From NCBI GenBank assembly GCA_022821275.1, contig JAJEDY010000059.1, positions 124,001 through 188,000 on the forward strand: a DNA stretch of 64,000 nt, written 5' to 3'. Below, piece after piece: positions 25,201-34,157 of the stretch. Source of the stretch: Candidatus Latescibacterota bacterium. Its GTDB lineage: Bacteria > Latescibacterota > UBA2968. The translations under genes were made by a program, and so were the position numbers. The stretch's first letter is position 1. Every line of letters starts with the position of its first letter. A model generated the notes under the pieces. That model was not told where the DNA came from and searched no databases. It worked only from the letters and a program-made list of their open reading frames with translations.

Positions 25201-26253
25201 ATGCACGATAAAAAAATACAACCAATGAAACCGCGCGACCGCGTATTGGCCGCACTCAATCGGGCACCTGTAGATCGCACTCCAACCTGCAATCCAACTT
25301 CGGTTGCAACCGTGGAATTGATGGATCTCGTAGATGCCCCATTTCCGCAGGCGAATCGCGAGCCAGAACTCATGGCGCGGCTGGCTGCAACGGGTTATAC
25401 CGAACTGGGTTTTGACACGATTATGCCCGTATTTACAATTATTCAAGAATCGTCCGCACTGGGATGCAAAATTCAGTGGGAACAAAAAGACAACTGGCCC
25501 ACAGTAAAAATGAAAGAACCGATCTGGCACAAGGCAGATAATATTGAAATCCCGTCTAACTTATTGACCCATCCCGATACAAAATGCGTACTGGACGCGA
25601 TTGGCATACTGCGAAAAGAATACGGCGACGAAGTGGCGATTATTGGCAAAACAATGGGGCCCTGGTCTCTGGCGTATCACTGTTTTGGCGTAGAGGATTT
25701 TTTGCTCCTATCATTGGACGACCCGGATCACACGCGGCAAATTCTGGACAAATTAAAAGAAGTAACCGTGGAATTTGGCGTGGCGCAAATCGAAGCGGGC
25801 GCCGATGCCTTGACCCTGCCCGACCACGCAACGGGAGATCTGGTCAGCGGCGATTATTACGACCGGTATTTGCGCGAATTGCACATCGAATTTGCCGACC
25901 GCATACCCATTCCGCTAATTTTGCATATATGCGGGCGTACCGTTGATCGGATGGAATACATCGCGCAAACGGGCATGGCGGCATTTCACTACGACTCCAA
26001 AAACAACCCGGATGAGTCAATCGATATTGTAAAAGAGCGGATCGCCCTGGTGGGCAATATCAACAACCCGGAAACGCTATTCTCAAAAGAGCCGGAAACC
26101 GTAAGAGAAGAAGTGTACAAAAACCTGGACGCCGGTGTGAATCTCATCGGACCTGAATGTGCGATCCCCTTGCAGACATCCATCGAAAACTTGAAAGAAA
26201 TCCCAAAAGCAGTCGTGGATTGGCATGCGGAGGCAGTGAGCGTTCATGGCTGA
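25201..26253 (+). CDS. Uroporphyrinogen decarboxylase-family methyltransferase (MtaA/CmuA-like)
   Basis: A 350-residue TIM-barrel protein of the UroD superfamily, in the MtaA/CmuA/MtbA branch that transfers methyl groups to or from corrinoid proteins. The zinc-site pattern of that branch is visible: His242-x-Cys244 in LILHICGR and Cys320 in GPECAIP. GADALTLPDHATGDLVSG and HYDSKNN are also typical. The start ATG 25201 has GGAG nine bases before it; a longer frame begins in the preceding gene. Its stop overlaps the corrinoid protein start by 8 bp. It may be the substrate-side demethylase or the methyl acceptor-side enzyme; the homocysteine methyltransferase in the operon makes the former more likely. 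Confidence 0.85.
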   Translation: MHDKKIQPMKPRDRVLAALNRAPVDRTPTCNPTSVATVELMDLVDAPFPQANREPELMARLAATGYTELGFDTIMPVFTIIQESSALGCKIQWEQKDNWPTVKMKEPIWHKADNIEIPSNLLTHPDTKCVLDAIGILRKEYGDEVAIIGKTMGPWSLAYHCFGVEDFLLLSLDDPDHTRQILDKLKEVTVEFGVAQIEAGADALTLPDHATGDLVSGDYYDRYLRELHIEFADRIPIPLILHICGRTVDRMEYIAQTGMAAFHYDSKNNPDESIDIVKERIALVGNINNPETLFSKEPETVREEVYKNLDAGVNLIGPECAIPLQTSIENLKEIPKAVVDWHAEAVSVHG

Positions 26254-27007
26254 ATTATCCGATATTCAAAATGATTTTATCAAAGAGGAAATAGAAGAAT
26301 TTTTAGAACGCCCCGATGAGATCCAGCGCAATATCGACCTGTTCGCAAACGCAAGTCCCGAGATGCAGGCAATTGCCGCCGCATTGATCGATGGCGCGCA
26401 TCACGATGTCGATCAATTGACGCATGAAGCCCTGGACGCAGGCGTGGGTGCGCTGGAAATTATGGACGATGGATTAATCGCAGGCATGGGCATTGTGGGG
26501 ATTAAATTTCGAGAAAATTTCATTTTTGTACCCGAAGTCCTCGCGTGCGCCCGGGCAATGAAAGCGGGGATGGCGCATATTGAACCCATTTTGTCAGCCT
26601 CGGGCGTCGATCCGGTAGGCACGGTCATTATGGGCACGGTGAAAGGCGATTTGCACGATATTGGCAAAAATTTGTGTATCATGATGTTGCGCGGTGCTGG
26701 ATTTGTCGTCCACGACCTCGGTGTGGATACATCCGAAGACGAATTTATCGATGCCGTGGAAGAACACGAAGCCAATTTGCTGGGCATGTCGGCGCTTTTG
26801 ACCACGACAATGCCGAATATGGGTAAGACAATTGAGGCATTTATCGACGAAGACTTGCGAGACGATGTGAAAATTATGGTGGGCGGTGCCCCTGTAACAC
26901 AGGAATTTGCCGATGACATGGGTGCGGATGGATACGGTGAAAATGCCCTGGACTGCGTGGAACTGGCTGTACAATTGTTGAAGGAGTGGGAGGAAGAGAA
27001 TGCGTAA
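26246..27007 (+). CDS. Corrinoid (cobalamin-binding) methyl carrier protein
   Basis: A 253-residue protein of the MtaC/MtbC/MtmC type. Residues ~35-115 form the helical Cap domain, then comes the B12-binding Rossmann domain with GTVKGDLHDIGKNL (D-x-H-x-x-G, base-off ligand His137), the Ser in LGMSALLTTTM and the Gly-rich KIMVGGAPV. The longer than usual acidic N-terminus (DFIKEEIEEFLERPDEI) is unusual. It overlaps the methyltransferase upstream and the reactivase downstream by 8 bp each, which fits strict co-translation. It carries the methyl group between the UroD-type and homocysteine methyltransferases. Confidence 0.9.
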   Translation: MAELSDIQNDFIKEEIEEFLERPDEIQRNIDLFANASPEMQAIAAALIDGAHHDVDQLTHEALDAGVGALEIMDDGLIAGMGIVGIKFRENFIFVPEVLACARAMKAGMAHIEPILSASGVDPVGTVIMGTVKGDLHDIGKNLCIMMLRGAGFVVHDLGVDTSEDEFIDAVEEHEANLLGMSALLTTTMPNMGKTIEAFIDEDLRDDVKIMVGGAPVTQEFADDMGADGYGENALDCVELAVQLLKEWEEENA

Positions 27008-28928
27008 ACCCGAAAAAATAGATCGGGAAGCCTATCAAAAGCGACTGGATCGCATGTCTGAAATTTTTTCAGATATTATCCAGCATGCCGACGAACAGGC
27101 GCAGATGCGCTGTCCCTACAAAAACAAGGACGACGAATGCACGGCCAAATTTGGATGTAAATTCCAGCGAAAACCAGCGCCCAACCGGGCGCTTTTTCAA
27201 TGTGCCAACAACGATAACCTCGACTATCGCACGGCCTGGGAAACAGAGCCAGATGCCTATCAGGAGATGAAGACCGCGCTCAAAGGACAAAAAAAGCGTC
27301 GCAGAAAAAAGGGAACAGGCACAATTACACACATGGGACAAGTGCAGCAACTCGAAGGAAGAAAAACGATATTTGATTATGCAGACGACCTGGCCGTTCA
27401 GGTTCCAACATCGTGCTTCCGGTCGGGGATATGTCATGAATGCGTGGTAGAAATTGCAAAAGGAGAAAAAGCCCTATGCCCGAAAACCGAGGCTGAAGCC
27501 TTCTTAAAAGACAATTATCGATTGGCCTGTCAGGCTGAAGTCGTGGATTTAGATGCGGAAGTCGAATTTGTGCCCCTGCGCCGCGCGCCTCAAATTTTGA
27601 CCTTGAGCCAGGAAAAAGAAATCCACCTCGATCCCGTGGTAACGCGCAAAGGGGACCGGATATTTTACGATGGAGAAGACATCGATCGGTTTCGGGGACA
27701 CATCTATGGGCTGGCAATTGATGTGGGCACCACGACAATTGTGATGGATCTCGTAGATCTGGAATCTGGCGAGAGTATTGCGATTGCATCTTATGAAAAT
27801 CCCCAGCGCTTTGGCGGCAGCGATATCATGTATCGCATTTCCTATGATAGCGAATACCCGAATGAGCTGTGGAAGGCACTGGTAAATGCGATCAATCACG
27901 AAATTCTCGTACTGTGTGAAAAATTGGATTTTGAACGACAAGAAATTTACGAAATTGTCGTCGCTGGCAATGCCACCATGCGGGATATGTTCTTCAGGCT
28001 CGATGTGCAAAGTATTGGACAAAAACCCTATAAATCGCAAATAGAACACGAATATCTGGCCGGAGAACGAAAAACAACCGCCCTTTACGAAAGCAGCAGA
28101 CGGTTGGGCATTCGGGCAAACCCCAAAGCGCGGGTATATGGCATGCCCCTTATTGCAAGCCATGTGGGCGGCGATGTCGCAGCGGATATGCTGGCTGTAG
28201 AAATGGGTGATCAGGACGAAGTATTCATGCTTGTCGATGTGGGCACCAATACCGAGGTCGTCGTGGGCAATCGAGACCGGTTGGTAGCGGCATCATGTCC
28301 GGCGGGACCGGCATTTGAAGGCGGTGGCATTGCATGTGGTATGCCCGGGCAAGATGGGGCGATTGAATCAATGGTGTGGGAAAATGGTCAGTTTAATTAT
28401 CGCGTAATAGGCGACGGTACACCCCAGGGATTATGCGGCTCTGGGCTAATCGATTTGTTGGCCGAACTTCGGCGACATGATTTAATGACGGAAAAGGGCG
28501 TATTTGCCGACCGCAAGCAATATGAAATGATGGTGGTACCCGAACACGGCATTGCGCTATCGCGCGAAGATGCGAGCAATCTGGCCCAGGCCAAGGCCGC
28601 AAATTATTGTGGGCAATTGCTCGTCATGCGCGAATTTGGCATTGCCCCCGACCAGATCCATCGGCTTTATCTATCCGGCGGTTTTGCCAATTACGTAAAT
28701 GTGCAAAATGCGATTGACATCGGTTTTCTCGCCCCCGTACCCCAAGAGCGCATTGAAAAGGTGGGAAATGCCGCGATATTGGGTGCGAGAACAACCCTTC
28801 TCTCGCGGAAACGACGCGAAGAGTTAGAACACCTCGTAAAACGGATTGAACATGTGGAACTGGAGACAAAGCCAGACTTCTTTGACGTATTTGTCGAAGG
28901 GTGTCAGTTTAAGAGGATGACGGTATGA
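27000..28928 (+). CDS. Corrinoid reductive activase (ferredoxin + ASKHA/DUF4445, RACo-like)
   Basis: A 642-residue protein that should reduce inactive Co(II) corrinoid back to Co(I) with ATP. An N-terminal ~70-residue Cys-bearing extension (Cys38, 47, 53, 68) precedes a plant-type [2Fe-2S] domain (~105-190) with C139-x5-C145-x2-C148 and Cys177. The remainder (~225-610) is an ASKHA ATPase-like region: GLAIDVGTTTIVMDLVD, VVAGNATMRDMF, LVDVGTNTEVVVG and YLSGGFANYV. This is the RACo/RamA-type layout, RACo itself being known from acetogens. It overlaps the corrinoid gene by 8 bp and the homocysteine methyltransferase gene by 4 bp. The Cys-rich extension is not part of the usual family description. 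Confidence 0.88.
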   Translation: MRKPEKIDREAYQKRLDRMSEIFSDIIQHADEQAQMRCPYKNKDDECTAKFGCKFQRKPAPNRALFQCANNDNLDYRTAWETEPDAYQEMKTALKGQKKRRRKKGTGTITHMGQVQQLEGRKTIFDYADDLAVQVPTSCFRSGICHECVVEIAKGEKALCPKTEAEAFLKDNYRLACQAEVVDLDAEVEFVPLRRAPQILTLSQEKEIHLDPVVTRKGDRIFYDGEDIDRFRGHIYGLAIDVGTTTIVMDLVDLESGESIAIASYENPQRFGGSDIMYRISYDSEYPNELWKALVNAINHEILVLCEKLDFERQEIYEIVVAGNATMRDMFFRLDVQSIGQKPYKSQIEHEYLAGERKTTALYESSRRLGIRANPKARVYGMPLIASHVGGDVAADMLAVEMGDQDEVFMLVDVGTNTEVVVGNRDRLVAASCPAGPAFEGGGIACGMPGQDGAIESMVWENGQFNYRVIGDGTPQGLCGSGLIDLLAELRRHDLMTEKGVFADRKQYEMMVVPEHGIALSREDASNLAQAKAANYCGQLLVMREFGIAPDQIHRLYLSGGFANYVNVQNAIDIGFLAPVPQERIEKVGNAAILGARTTLLSRKRREELEHLVKRIEHVELETKPDFFDVFVEGCQFKRMTV

Positions 28929-29923
28929 AGCCTTTTGCAGAACGCCTCGCAGACGATCAACCGATGGTGTATGACGGCGGGTTTGGGTCTCAATTATTTG
29001 AACACGGCGTAAATTTGGCAAACAGTTCCATCGCCAACCTATCGCATCCCAATGAGGTTGTATCAGTACATCGCGCTTATATTGACGCGGGAGCAAATGC
29101 CATCGGCACGAACACATTTGTGGTCTCCCCCCTCCATCTCGAGATGACCGATGCAGATGCGGATGACGCCGAGCAATTGACAGAATTGGCCGTCCAACAC
29201 GCGCGGCGTGCCGTTGAAGAAAGCGGGAAAGATGTTTATGTGGGTGGCTCCATTGGCCCCTCTCCCGGCGCTATTGAAGCCGATGCTGGCGATACGGTTT
29301 TTGGCATTCCCAATGTCGATGTGCGATCAGCCCACGAACGCGTGATCTCTGCCATGGTCAAAGGCGGCGTCGATTTTTTTGTCATAGAAACGCAGTTTTC
29401 CGCCAAAGAAGCGGCAATCGCCGTCGATATTGCGCGGCAGACGGGCTTACCCATCGCCGTGAATATGACGTATAAATTCACAAAAGATCGCAAAACAGGC
29501 GAATTGATTTATCGCACGGACTGGGGCTTTTCACCCGGCGATGTGCTGGACATTTTGGCAAGTGGCGAATTTTCAAATGGCGATAGTCTGATCGACGAAG
29601 TGCAACTCCTGGGCTTGAACTGCGGCGCAGAAACGCGCAATACAGATCACACGGGCATGCCCTATGCAATTGAGGGCACAGTGCAGATGCAAAAAGCGCT
29701 TGCGAATCGCGGCATTGAAAACAAGCGCTTGATGGCCTATCCCAATGCGGGCTTGCCCACCCTGGACAAAGTCACCAAACAGGCGTCGTATTCGCAAGGG
29801 CCAGAAGACATGGCGCAACACGTCGAAGATTTGTTGGACGCCGGTGGATTCTTAATAGGCGGATGTTGCGGTACAACGCCCGACCACATTCGGGCATTTC
29901 GCAATATCTTAGAGGCGCGTTAG
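28925..29923 (+). CDS. Homocysteine S-methyltransferase family protein
   Basis: A 332-residue TIM barrel of the betaine/S-methylmethionine:homocysteine methyltransferase and MetH N-terminal family. The zinc cysteines are Cys233 in LLGLNCGAE and the Cys314-Cys315 pair in IGGCCGTTP. The start MVYDGGFGSQL and ANAIGTNTF are typical. In the setting of a corrinoid methyl carrier its likely job is to move the methyl group from the corrinoid to homocysteine, giving methionine. The ATG overlaps the activase stop by 4 bp. Alternatively it could take a methyl donor directly, independent of the corrinoid. Confidence 0.88.
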   Translation: MKPFAERLADDQPMVYDGGFGSQLFEHGVNLANSSIANLSHPNEVVSVHRAYIDAGANAIGTNTFVVSPLHLEMTDADADDAEQLTELAVQHARRAVEESGKDVYVGGSIGPSPGAIEADAGDTVFGIPNVDVRSAHERVISAMVKGGVDFFVIETQFSAKEAAIAVDIARQTGLPIAVNMTYKFTKDRKTGELIYRTDWGFSPGDVLDILASGEFSNGDSLIDEVQLLGLNCGAETRNTDHTGMPYAIEGTVQMQKALANRGIENKRLMAYPNAGLPTLDKVTKQASYSQGPEDMAQHVEDLLDAGGFLIGGCCGTTPDHIRAFRNILEAR

Positions 29924-29961
29924 GACTATTTTTACACTGATTTAAGCTCGAGGATTTGTTT

Positions 29962-30969
29962 ATGGCCGATTATTGGGAAGACGATATAGAAGATATCGAG
30001 GTCGAAGATATGTTTGTGGGTGCGCTACTGGGCGGCGCAATAGGCGACACCCTGGGCTGTTTTTGTGAAGGATGGGACCGGGACCGGGTCAAAGCGGTAG
30101 AGGGATTGACAGACCACTATCGGGGGCGGGTCAATCGGGAAGGCGTGTTAACGCGACCGGCTGGAGAATATACGGACGATACCCAGCAAACCATCGTTCT
30201 GGTTGAATCAATTATAGCGTGTGAAAAGGTCGATCCCGAAGACCTGAGCAATCGGTTTTTGGCGATGTGGCGCGAGGGACTCCTGCAAATGTATGGCAGG
30301 GCTTTTCGGGAAACCCTGGAACGCCTTGACCGTGGGCTGGCGTGGTCCGAAGCCGCATCAAAAGACCACCCCTCCAACGGGGCGATCATGAAAATCGCGC
30401 CAGTGGGTTTGTGGCACTGGGCAACCGGTGAAAATATCCTGGAAGATGCTATTTCAGCGAGCCACGTGACACACCAGGACCCACGCGCGGTTGCACCTGC
30501 AGTCGCAATGGCCCATGTGGTGGGACATCTGGTGACACACCGCCCCTTAGATGGGAATGAGGTGCTGGACGTAGCCGAGTGGTCAGCCAGGCCGATTTGC
30601 GAATCCACAGGCGAGTTGATCGCCCAGGTGCGGACATTGCTAACAATGAACGAAGAAGATGCGTGGGCAACCATGGTACAAATGCCCGAAGCAGCGCGGG
30701 AAAACGCCATCCCGAGCGAAGCCCAGGCAACACTTGTCGTAGCCTTAGAGGCGTTCTTGCGCTCAGAAGGAGAATTTATCCCCACGGTTGAACGCGCCCT
30801 GCTTACGGGGGGAGACGTAGATACATTTGCAGCCATTGCCGGTACATTGAGCGGTTTGTACAATGGGACATCGGGATTGCCGCAACATCTCGTAGAGACG
30901 CTGGTTGAACGCACGAGGATCGAATCACTGGCCCGTGAACTTTACGAAAAGACAGGAGGCGCCCTGTGA
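29962..30969 (+). CDS. ADP-ribosylglycohydrolase family protein
   Basis: A 335-residue protein of the ARH/DraG family. The metal ligands can be read in GEYTDDTQQT (residues ~63-72, after FVGALLGGAIGDTLG) and LTGGDVDTFAAIAG near the C-terminus, both standard for the dinuclear magnesium site. Members remove ADP-ribose from proteins or small molecules, and some act in nucleoside catabolism. The acidic N-terminus (DYWEDDIEDIEVEDM) is unusual. GAGGA lies seven bases before the ATG at 29962. It follows the homocysteine methyltransferase by 38 bp and is GTGA-coupled to the aldolase. Its link to methyl transfer is unclear. Confidence 0.88.
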   Translation: MADYWEDDIEDIEVEDMFVGALLGGAIGDTLGCFCEGWDRDRVKAVEGLTDHYRGRVNREGVLTRPAGEYTDDTQQTIVLVESIIACEKVDPEDLSNRFLAMWREGLLQMYGRAFRETLERLDRGLAWSEAASKDHPSNGAIMKIAPVGLWHWATGENILEDAISASHVTHQDPRAVAPAVAMAHVVGHLVTHRPLDGNEVLDVAEWSARPICESTGELIAQVRTLLTMNEEDAWATMVQMPEAARENAIPSEAQATLVVALEAFLRSEGEFIPTVERALLTGGDVDTFAAIAGTLSGLYNGTSGLPQHLVETLVERTRIESLARELYEKTGGAL

Positions 30970-31856
30970 TACGCGACGGTTTTAAGGGCATGTATCCCGC
31001 ACTGGTCAGTCCAAGAGATGGCGCAGGTGCATTCAGTGTCCCGGCCTATGAAAAACTCATAGCGCATATTTACGAACAGGGATCACATGGCGTATATGTG
31101 GCAGGTAACACGGGCGAAGGCTATTTGATGACGACGGCCGAACGCAAATTGGCCACAGAGGTTGCCGTCAAAGCATCAAAAGGGCGTGGACGGGTCGTAG
31201 TACACGTTGGCGCGCCCTCCGAGCGCGAAGCGGTTACACTCGCCAAACACGCCGCAGAGGCAGGAGCCGATGGCATATCGAGTTTGCCGCCTTATGTCCA
31301 GGGGTATCGTTTTGACGACATCCTATCGTATTACAGCGCGCTGAGTTCGGCGGCAAACTTGCCGGTCTTTGTGTATTATATCCCCGTAGTCACGCATCAG
31401 GAGTATTCGTTTGAACAAATCAACCAGATGCTCGCACTTGAAGGCGTGATAGGCATTAAATTCACAAATTTCAACTTATTCTTAATGGAACGCATACTCA
31501 ACGGGCCGCATAACCCGCATATTTTTAACGGACATGACGAAGTCGCCCTATCGGGTATTGCAATAGGCGCGCAAGGAGGCATCGGCACATTTTACAATGT
31601 GATGCCCGCGCATTTTGTGGGCATTTACGAGGCCGTGAACAAACGCGACCTGGATACGGCACGCGCATTACAAGCAGACGTGAATGAACTGATTCGGATT
31701 TGTCAAAAATACAGTGGACACGGCAGCGTACGCGCCGTATTGCGCTGGCAGGGAATCGAATGTGGCGACCCCGTCAAGCCGACACGTCCCCTCGACGATG
31801 AAGAAGAGAAAGTATTGCGGAAAGAAATCGAAGCAGCGGCACTGGATATTTTTTAA
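30966..31856 (+). CDS. Dihydrodipicolinate synthase / N-acetylneuraminate lyase family aldolase
   Basis: A 296-residue class I aldolase of the DHDPS/NAL family. The Schiff-base lysine is in GVIGIKFTNFN (Lys ~162), the partner tyrosine in VFVYYIPVV, and the pyruvate-binding loop is AGNTGEGYLM. The GNTGEG loop is closer to N-acetylneuraminate lyases than to DapA. It is probably catabolic, cleaving a 2-keto acid or sialic-acid-like sugar to pyruvate and an aldehyde or sugar. The start is GTG, overlapping the stop of the glycohydrolase gene. It is the last gene of the run that begins at 22633, converging with a methyltransferase gene. Confidence 0.9.
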   Translation: MIRDGFKGMYPALVSPRDGAGAFSVPAYEKLIAHIYEQGSHGVYVAGNTGEGYLMTTAERKLATEVAVKASKGRGRVVVHVGAPSEREAVTLAKHAAEAGADGISSLPPYVQGYRFDDILSYYSALSSAANLPVFVYYIPVVTHQEYSFEQINQMLALEGVIGIKFTNFNLFLMERILNGPHNPHIFNGHDEVALSGIAIGAQGGIGTFYNVMPAHFVGIYEAVNKRDLDTARALQADVNELIRICQKYSGHGSVRAVLRWQGIECGDPVKPTRPLDDEEEKVLRKEIEAAALDIF

Positions 31857-32536
31857 TCACATCTCTCAATCTCATACACCGTCCCACCCTCCCGCTCAGT
31901 TATAATGGAAAACGCCCAGCCCGCATCTTGGAGACGGTCAAAAAAAGGTCTCCCTAAAATGCGATTGGGTTCAGAAAATAAAACGCGCCCTCCCGGTGCG
32001 AGAAGGGCGTCGAATGTGGCGATGAGAGGATCGAAAAAGCGCGGTTCGTACACAAGGTCTGCGCCCAACAAGGTGGCATAGCGTTGTCCTTGCGGTGGGG
32101 AACGCCAGTCGATAAGCATTGTCCTGGGAGCGACGCCGGCAATTTGCAACCCATTGAGTTGTGCAAACTTGAGTGCGTCGGGCTGGTAATCCGTGGCAGT
32201 GACACGCGCGCGTTTGAGACTGGCTATAGATGACACGAGGCCCAATCCACAGCCGAGTTCAAGCACGGATTCGCCCGGCATAATCAGATCATCCGCGAGC
32301 AGAACATCGGACAAAACAAGCGCAGAATCCCAAAGCGTTGCCCAATAAGGCAGACGTTCATCCTGAACCTCAATGCTATCGGGATCGGCCATTTGCATTT
32401 TGTCAAAGAGTGCTTCGGCATCTTCAACACAAGTCACACCTATTTTGCGCCCGCAAATATTGTGGTGTTCTTCGCCAAGTTGATAGCGCCCGGCGAGTTC
32501 GCGTTTGAGGGCGTAAATTTCTTTTTGTACGCTCAT
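31853..32536 (-). CDS. Class I SAM-dependent methyltransferase (Methyltransf_16-like)
   Basis: A 227-residue methyltransferase. The SAM site is SVLELGCGLGLVSSIASLK (motif I) with TATDYQPDAL (motif II) and GADLVYEPRFFDPLI (motif post-I/III). This set resembles the family that includes nicotinamide N-methyltransferase-like and protein-lysine methyltransferases, all with LPYWATLWDSALVLSD before motif I. The ATG at 32536 is chosen because the preceding stretch to 32632 has no family match and no Shine-Dalgarno. It ends convergently with the aldolase gene, the stop codons overlapping by two bases. The substrate is unknown. Confidence 0.8.
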   Translation of the reverse strand: MSVQKEIYALKRELAGRYQLGEEHHNICGRKIGVTCVEDAEALFDKMQMADPDSIEVQDERLPYWATLWDSALVLSDVLLADDLIMPGESVLELGCGLGLVSSIASLKRARVTATDYQPDALKFAQLNGLQIAGVAPRTMLIDWRSPPQGQRYATLLGADLVYEPRFFDPLIATFDALLAPGGRVLFSEPNRILGRPFFDRLQDAGWAFSIITEREGGTVYEIERCD

Positions 32537-32650
32537 ACAGACCCCGCCAGCCCCAAATCCCCGATAAGTGAGAAGTAAAAAGTGAGAAGTCCACCCAACA
32601 CCCCCCAAGACGAGTGCTTCTTCACCCTTCACACTTCATCCTTCACACTT

Positions 32651-33412
32651 CTACTGATACGCTTCCCACAACGCCTTGTAATATCGCAGCAGACGCTCGG
32701 CATCTGAGCTTCCGGGGATTTCAGCCAGTGTATATCCCGCATAGCCTTCGGCTTTCAGAAGAGAAAAGAGTTCGCGCCATGGATAGTCCGGGTTGCACAA
32801 TTCGGTAATGTGTACCAGGCCGATTTTGTGTTTGAGCAGATCGAAATTGGCTTTGATAGAACCGTCTTCAACTTCTCCTAAATTGGAGTTCCAGCACACA
32901 TAGGCATTGTCGTGATCTGCCCAATCCATTATGGTGCGCATATATGCGGGCCGTTGTGTTTCGCGCCCGTGTACTTCCACCCGGATTTGCACCCCCAGAT
33001 CAGCAGCAGCAACCGCGCATTCACGCACGGATTTGCCAATTTGTTCGAGCGTTTGATCCACCGAAATACCTTTATCGGTCTGCAGTCCATTGGGCCGCAC
33101 CTTAACCCCTGGGCAACCCAGATCAGCGGCGAGTTTGGCGTATTCAATCGTGCCATCAATATTTTCGCGCACAACACCGGGATCATCTGAATGATATTCA
33201 AACGCCGAGCCTAAACCCGCGATTTCGACCCCACCATCTTCAAATTGTTTGCGGATATCCTGCCGTTGGCCCGCCGAAAGGTCTGATTCAACGCCGTGCG
33301 CATGCGTGGTACGCAATTCGACACCGCTATAACCGAGTTCGGCACAGGTTTTGATAATCGTGGCAACATCCCAGTCCGCGGCGATTTGATACGTGACAAT
33401 ACCCAACTTCAT
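32651..33412 (-). CDS. Sugar phosphate isomerase/epimerase family protein (TIM barrel)
   Basis: A 253-residue xylose isomerase-like TIM barrel. Readable strand segments are KLGIVTYQI, GYSGVELRTTHAHG, VEIAGLGSAFEY, GCPGVKVRPNG, QIRVEVHGRE, AYVCWNSNLGE and IGLVHITEL. Glu, Asn and His residues fill the positions of the usual metal ligands, with Asn in place of the common Asp in CWNSN. Such enzymes interconvert keto sugars or act on inositol intermediates. It is separated by ~115 bp from the methyltransferase downstream and faces the GNAT gene divergently across a 240 bp gap. Confidence 0.83.
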   Translation of the reverse strand: MKLGIVTYQIAADWDVATIIKTCAELGYSGVELRTTHAHGVESDLSAGQRQDIRKQFEDGGVEIAGLGSAFEYHSDDPGVVRENIDGTIEYAKLAADLGCPGVKVRPNGLQTDKGISVDQTLEQIGKSVRECAVAAADLGVQIRVEVHGRETQRPAYMRTIMDWADHDNAYVCWNSNLGEVEDGSIKANFDLLKHKIGLVHITELCNPDYPWRELFSLLKAEGYAGYTLAEIPGSSDAERLLRYYKALWEAYQ

Positions 33413-33654
33413 TTTTATCTCCCGGTTGGTAGCTCTCAGCCGCTATCGGTCGGCAAAACACATGGCCAAAAGCTGAAAGTGGATGAACTTATAGTTGCCG
33501 ACTGCATCTGAAGATAGGACTTGCTGTAATAATGTCAATGCCTTTGAAGGATCTCCCATAAGACATAGAAAATAACTTGACGCACATCAAACATTTCGAC
33601 ATATCTACACAGATCATAAACAAAAAACAATCCACTATTCACAGGAATATTGAA

Positions 33655-34116
33655 ATGCATATTCAGCGTGCCGAGACACGCGATTTTTTAGAAATCGCAA
33701 AATTGGATCGCGAAGCCTGGGCACAAAACCGAAATTCTGAGTATATTCCCGATGGAGAACACGTCTGGCGACTGTGGACAGAGCACGCGCTGGTATTTTG
33801 TGCCTGGGAACGCGAAAAACTGATCGGTGCAGTGCTGGCATTTCCCACAAAGACAGACAGACTGTATTGTTTGCACAAAGTATTTGTAGATCATCCCCAT
33901 CGCGGCAAAGGCATTGGTTCCGCCTTGTTCGACGCGATTTTGGCCGCGTGCGATCAAATCGATGTGGATTGTTTTTTAACCGTAGATCCCGAAAATGAAA
34001 GTGCTATTTCCCTGTACGAAAAATGGGGATTTAGTGAGAGAAACTTTGTGAAAGGTTATTATCGCGCCGCAGAAGACCGGTATGTACTGACGCGACGCAG
34101 TAAAACAAAAACGTGA
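33655..34116 (+). CDS. GNAT family N-acetyltransferase
   Basis: A 153-residue GCN5-related acetyltransferase. The acetyl-CoA loop is VFVDHPHRGKGIGSALFD, matching R/Q-x-x-G-x-G/A, and the typical DPENESAISLYEKWGFSE (motif B) follows. Substrate unknown. The frame opens at 33577, but I choose ATG 33655 because AGGA is nine bases before it and the family normally starts about eight residues before the first strand. A possible FNR/CRP-like site lies in the leader. The PhyH gene starts 41 bp downstream. Confidence 0.88.
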   Translation: MHIQRAETRDFLEIAKLDREAWAQNRNSEYIPDGEHVWRLWTEHALVFCAWEREKLIGAVLAFPTKTDRLYCLHKVFVDHPHRGKGIGSALFDAILAACDQIDVDCFLTVDPENESAISLYEKWGFSERNFVKGYYRAAEDRYVLTRRSKTKT

Positions 34117-34157
34117 GATTACGTCTTCCCCCCCAATCTCAAAAGGAGCCAGATAAA

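Noticed and set aside
32570-32650. Short direct repeats of a CTTCACACTTC type as a possible CRISPR or regulatory array
   Set aside because: Units are under 15 bp, irregular and without spacers of constant length; it looks like slippage in a low-complexity gap.
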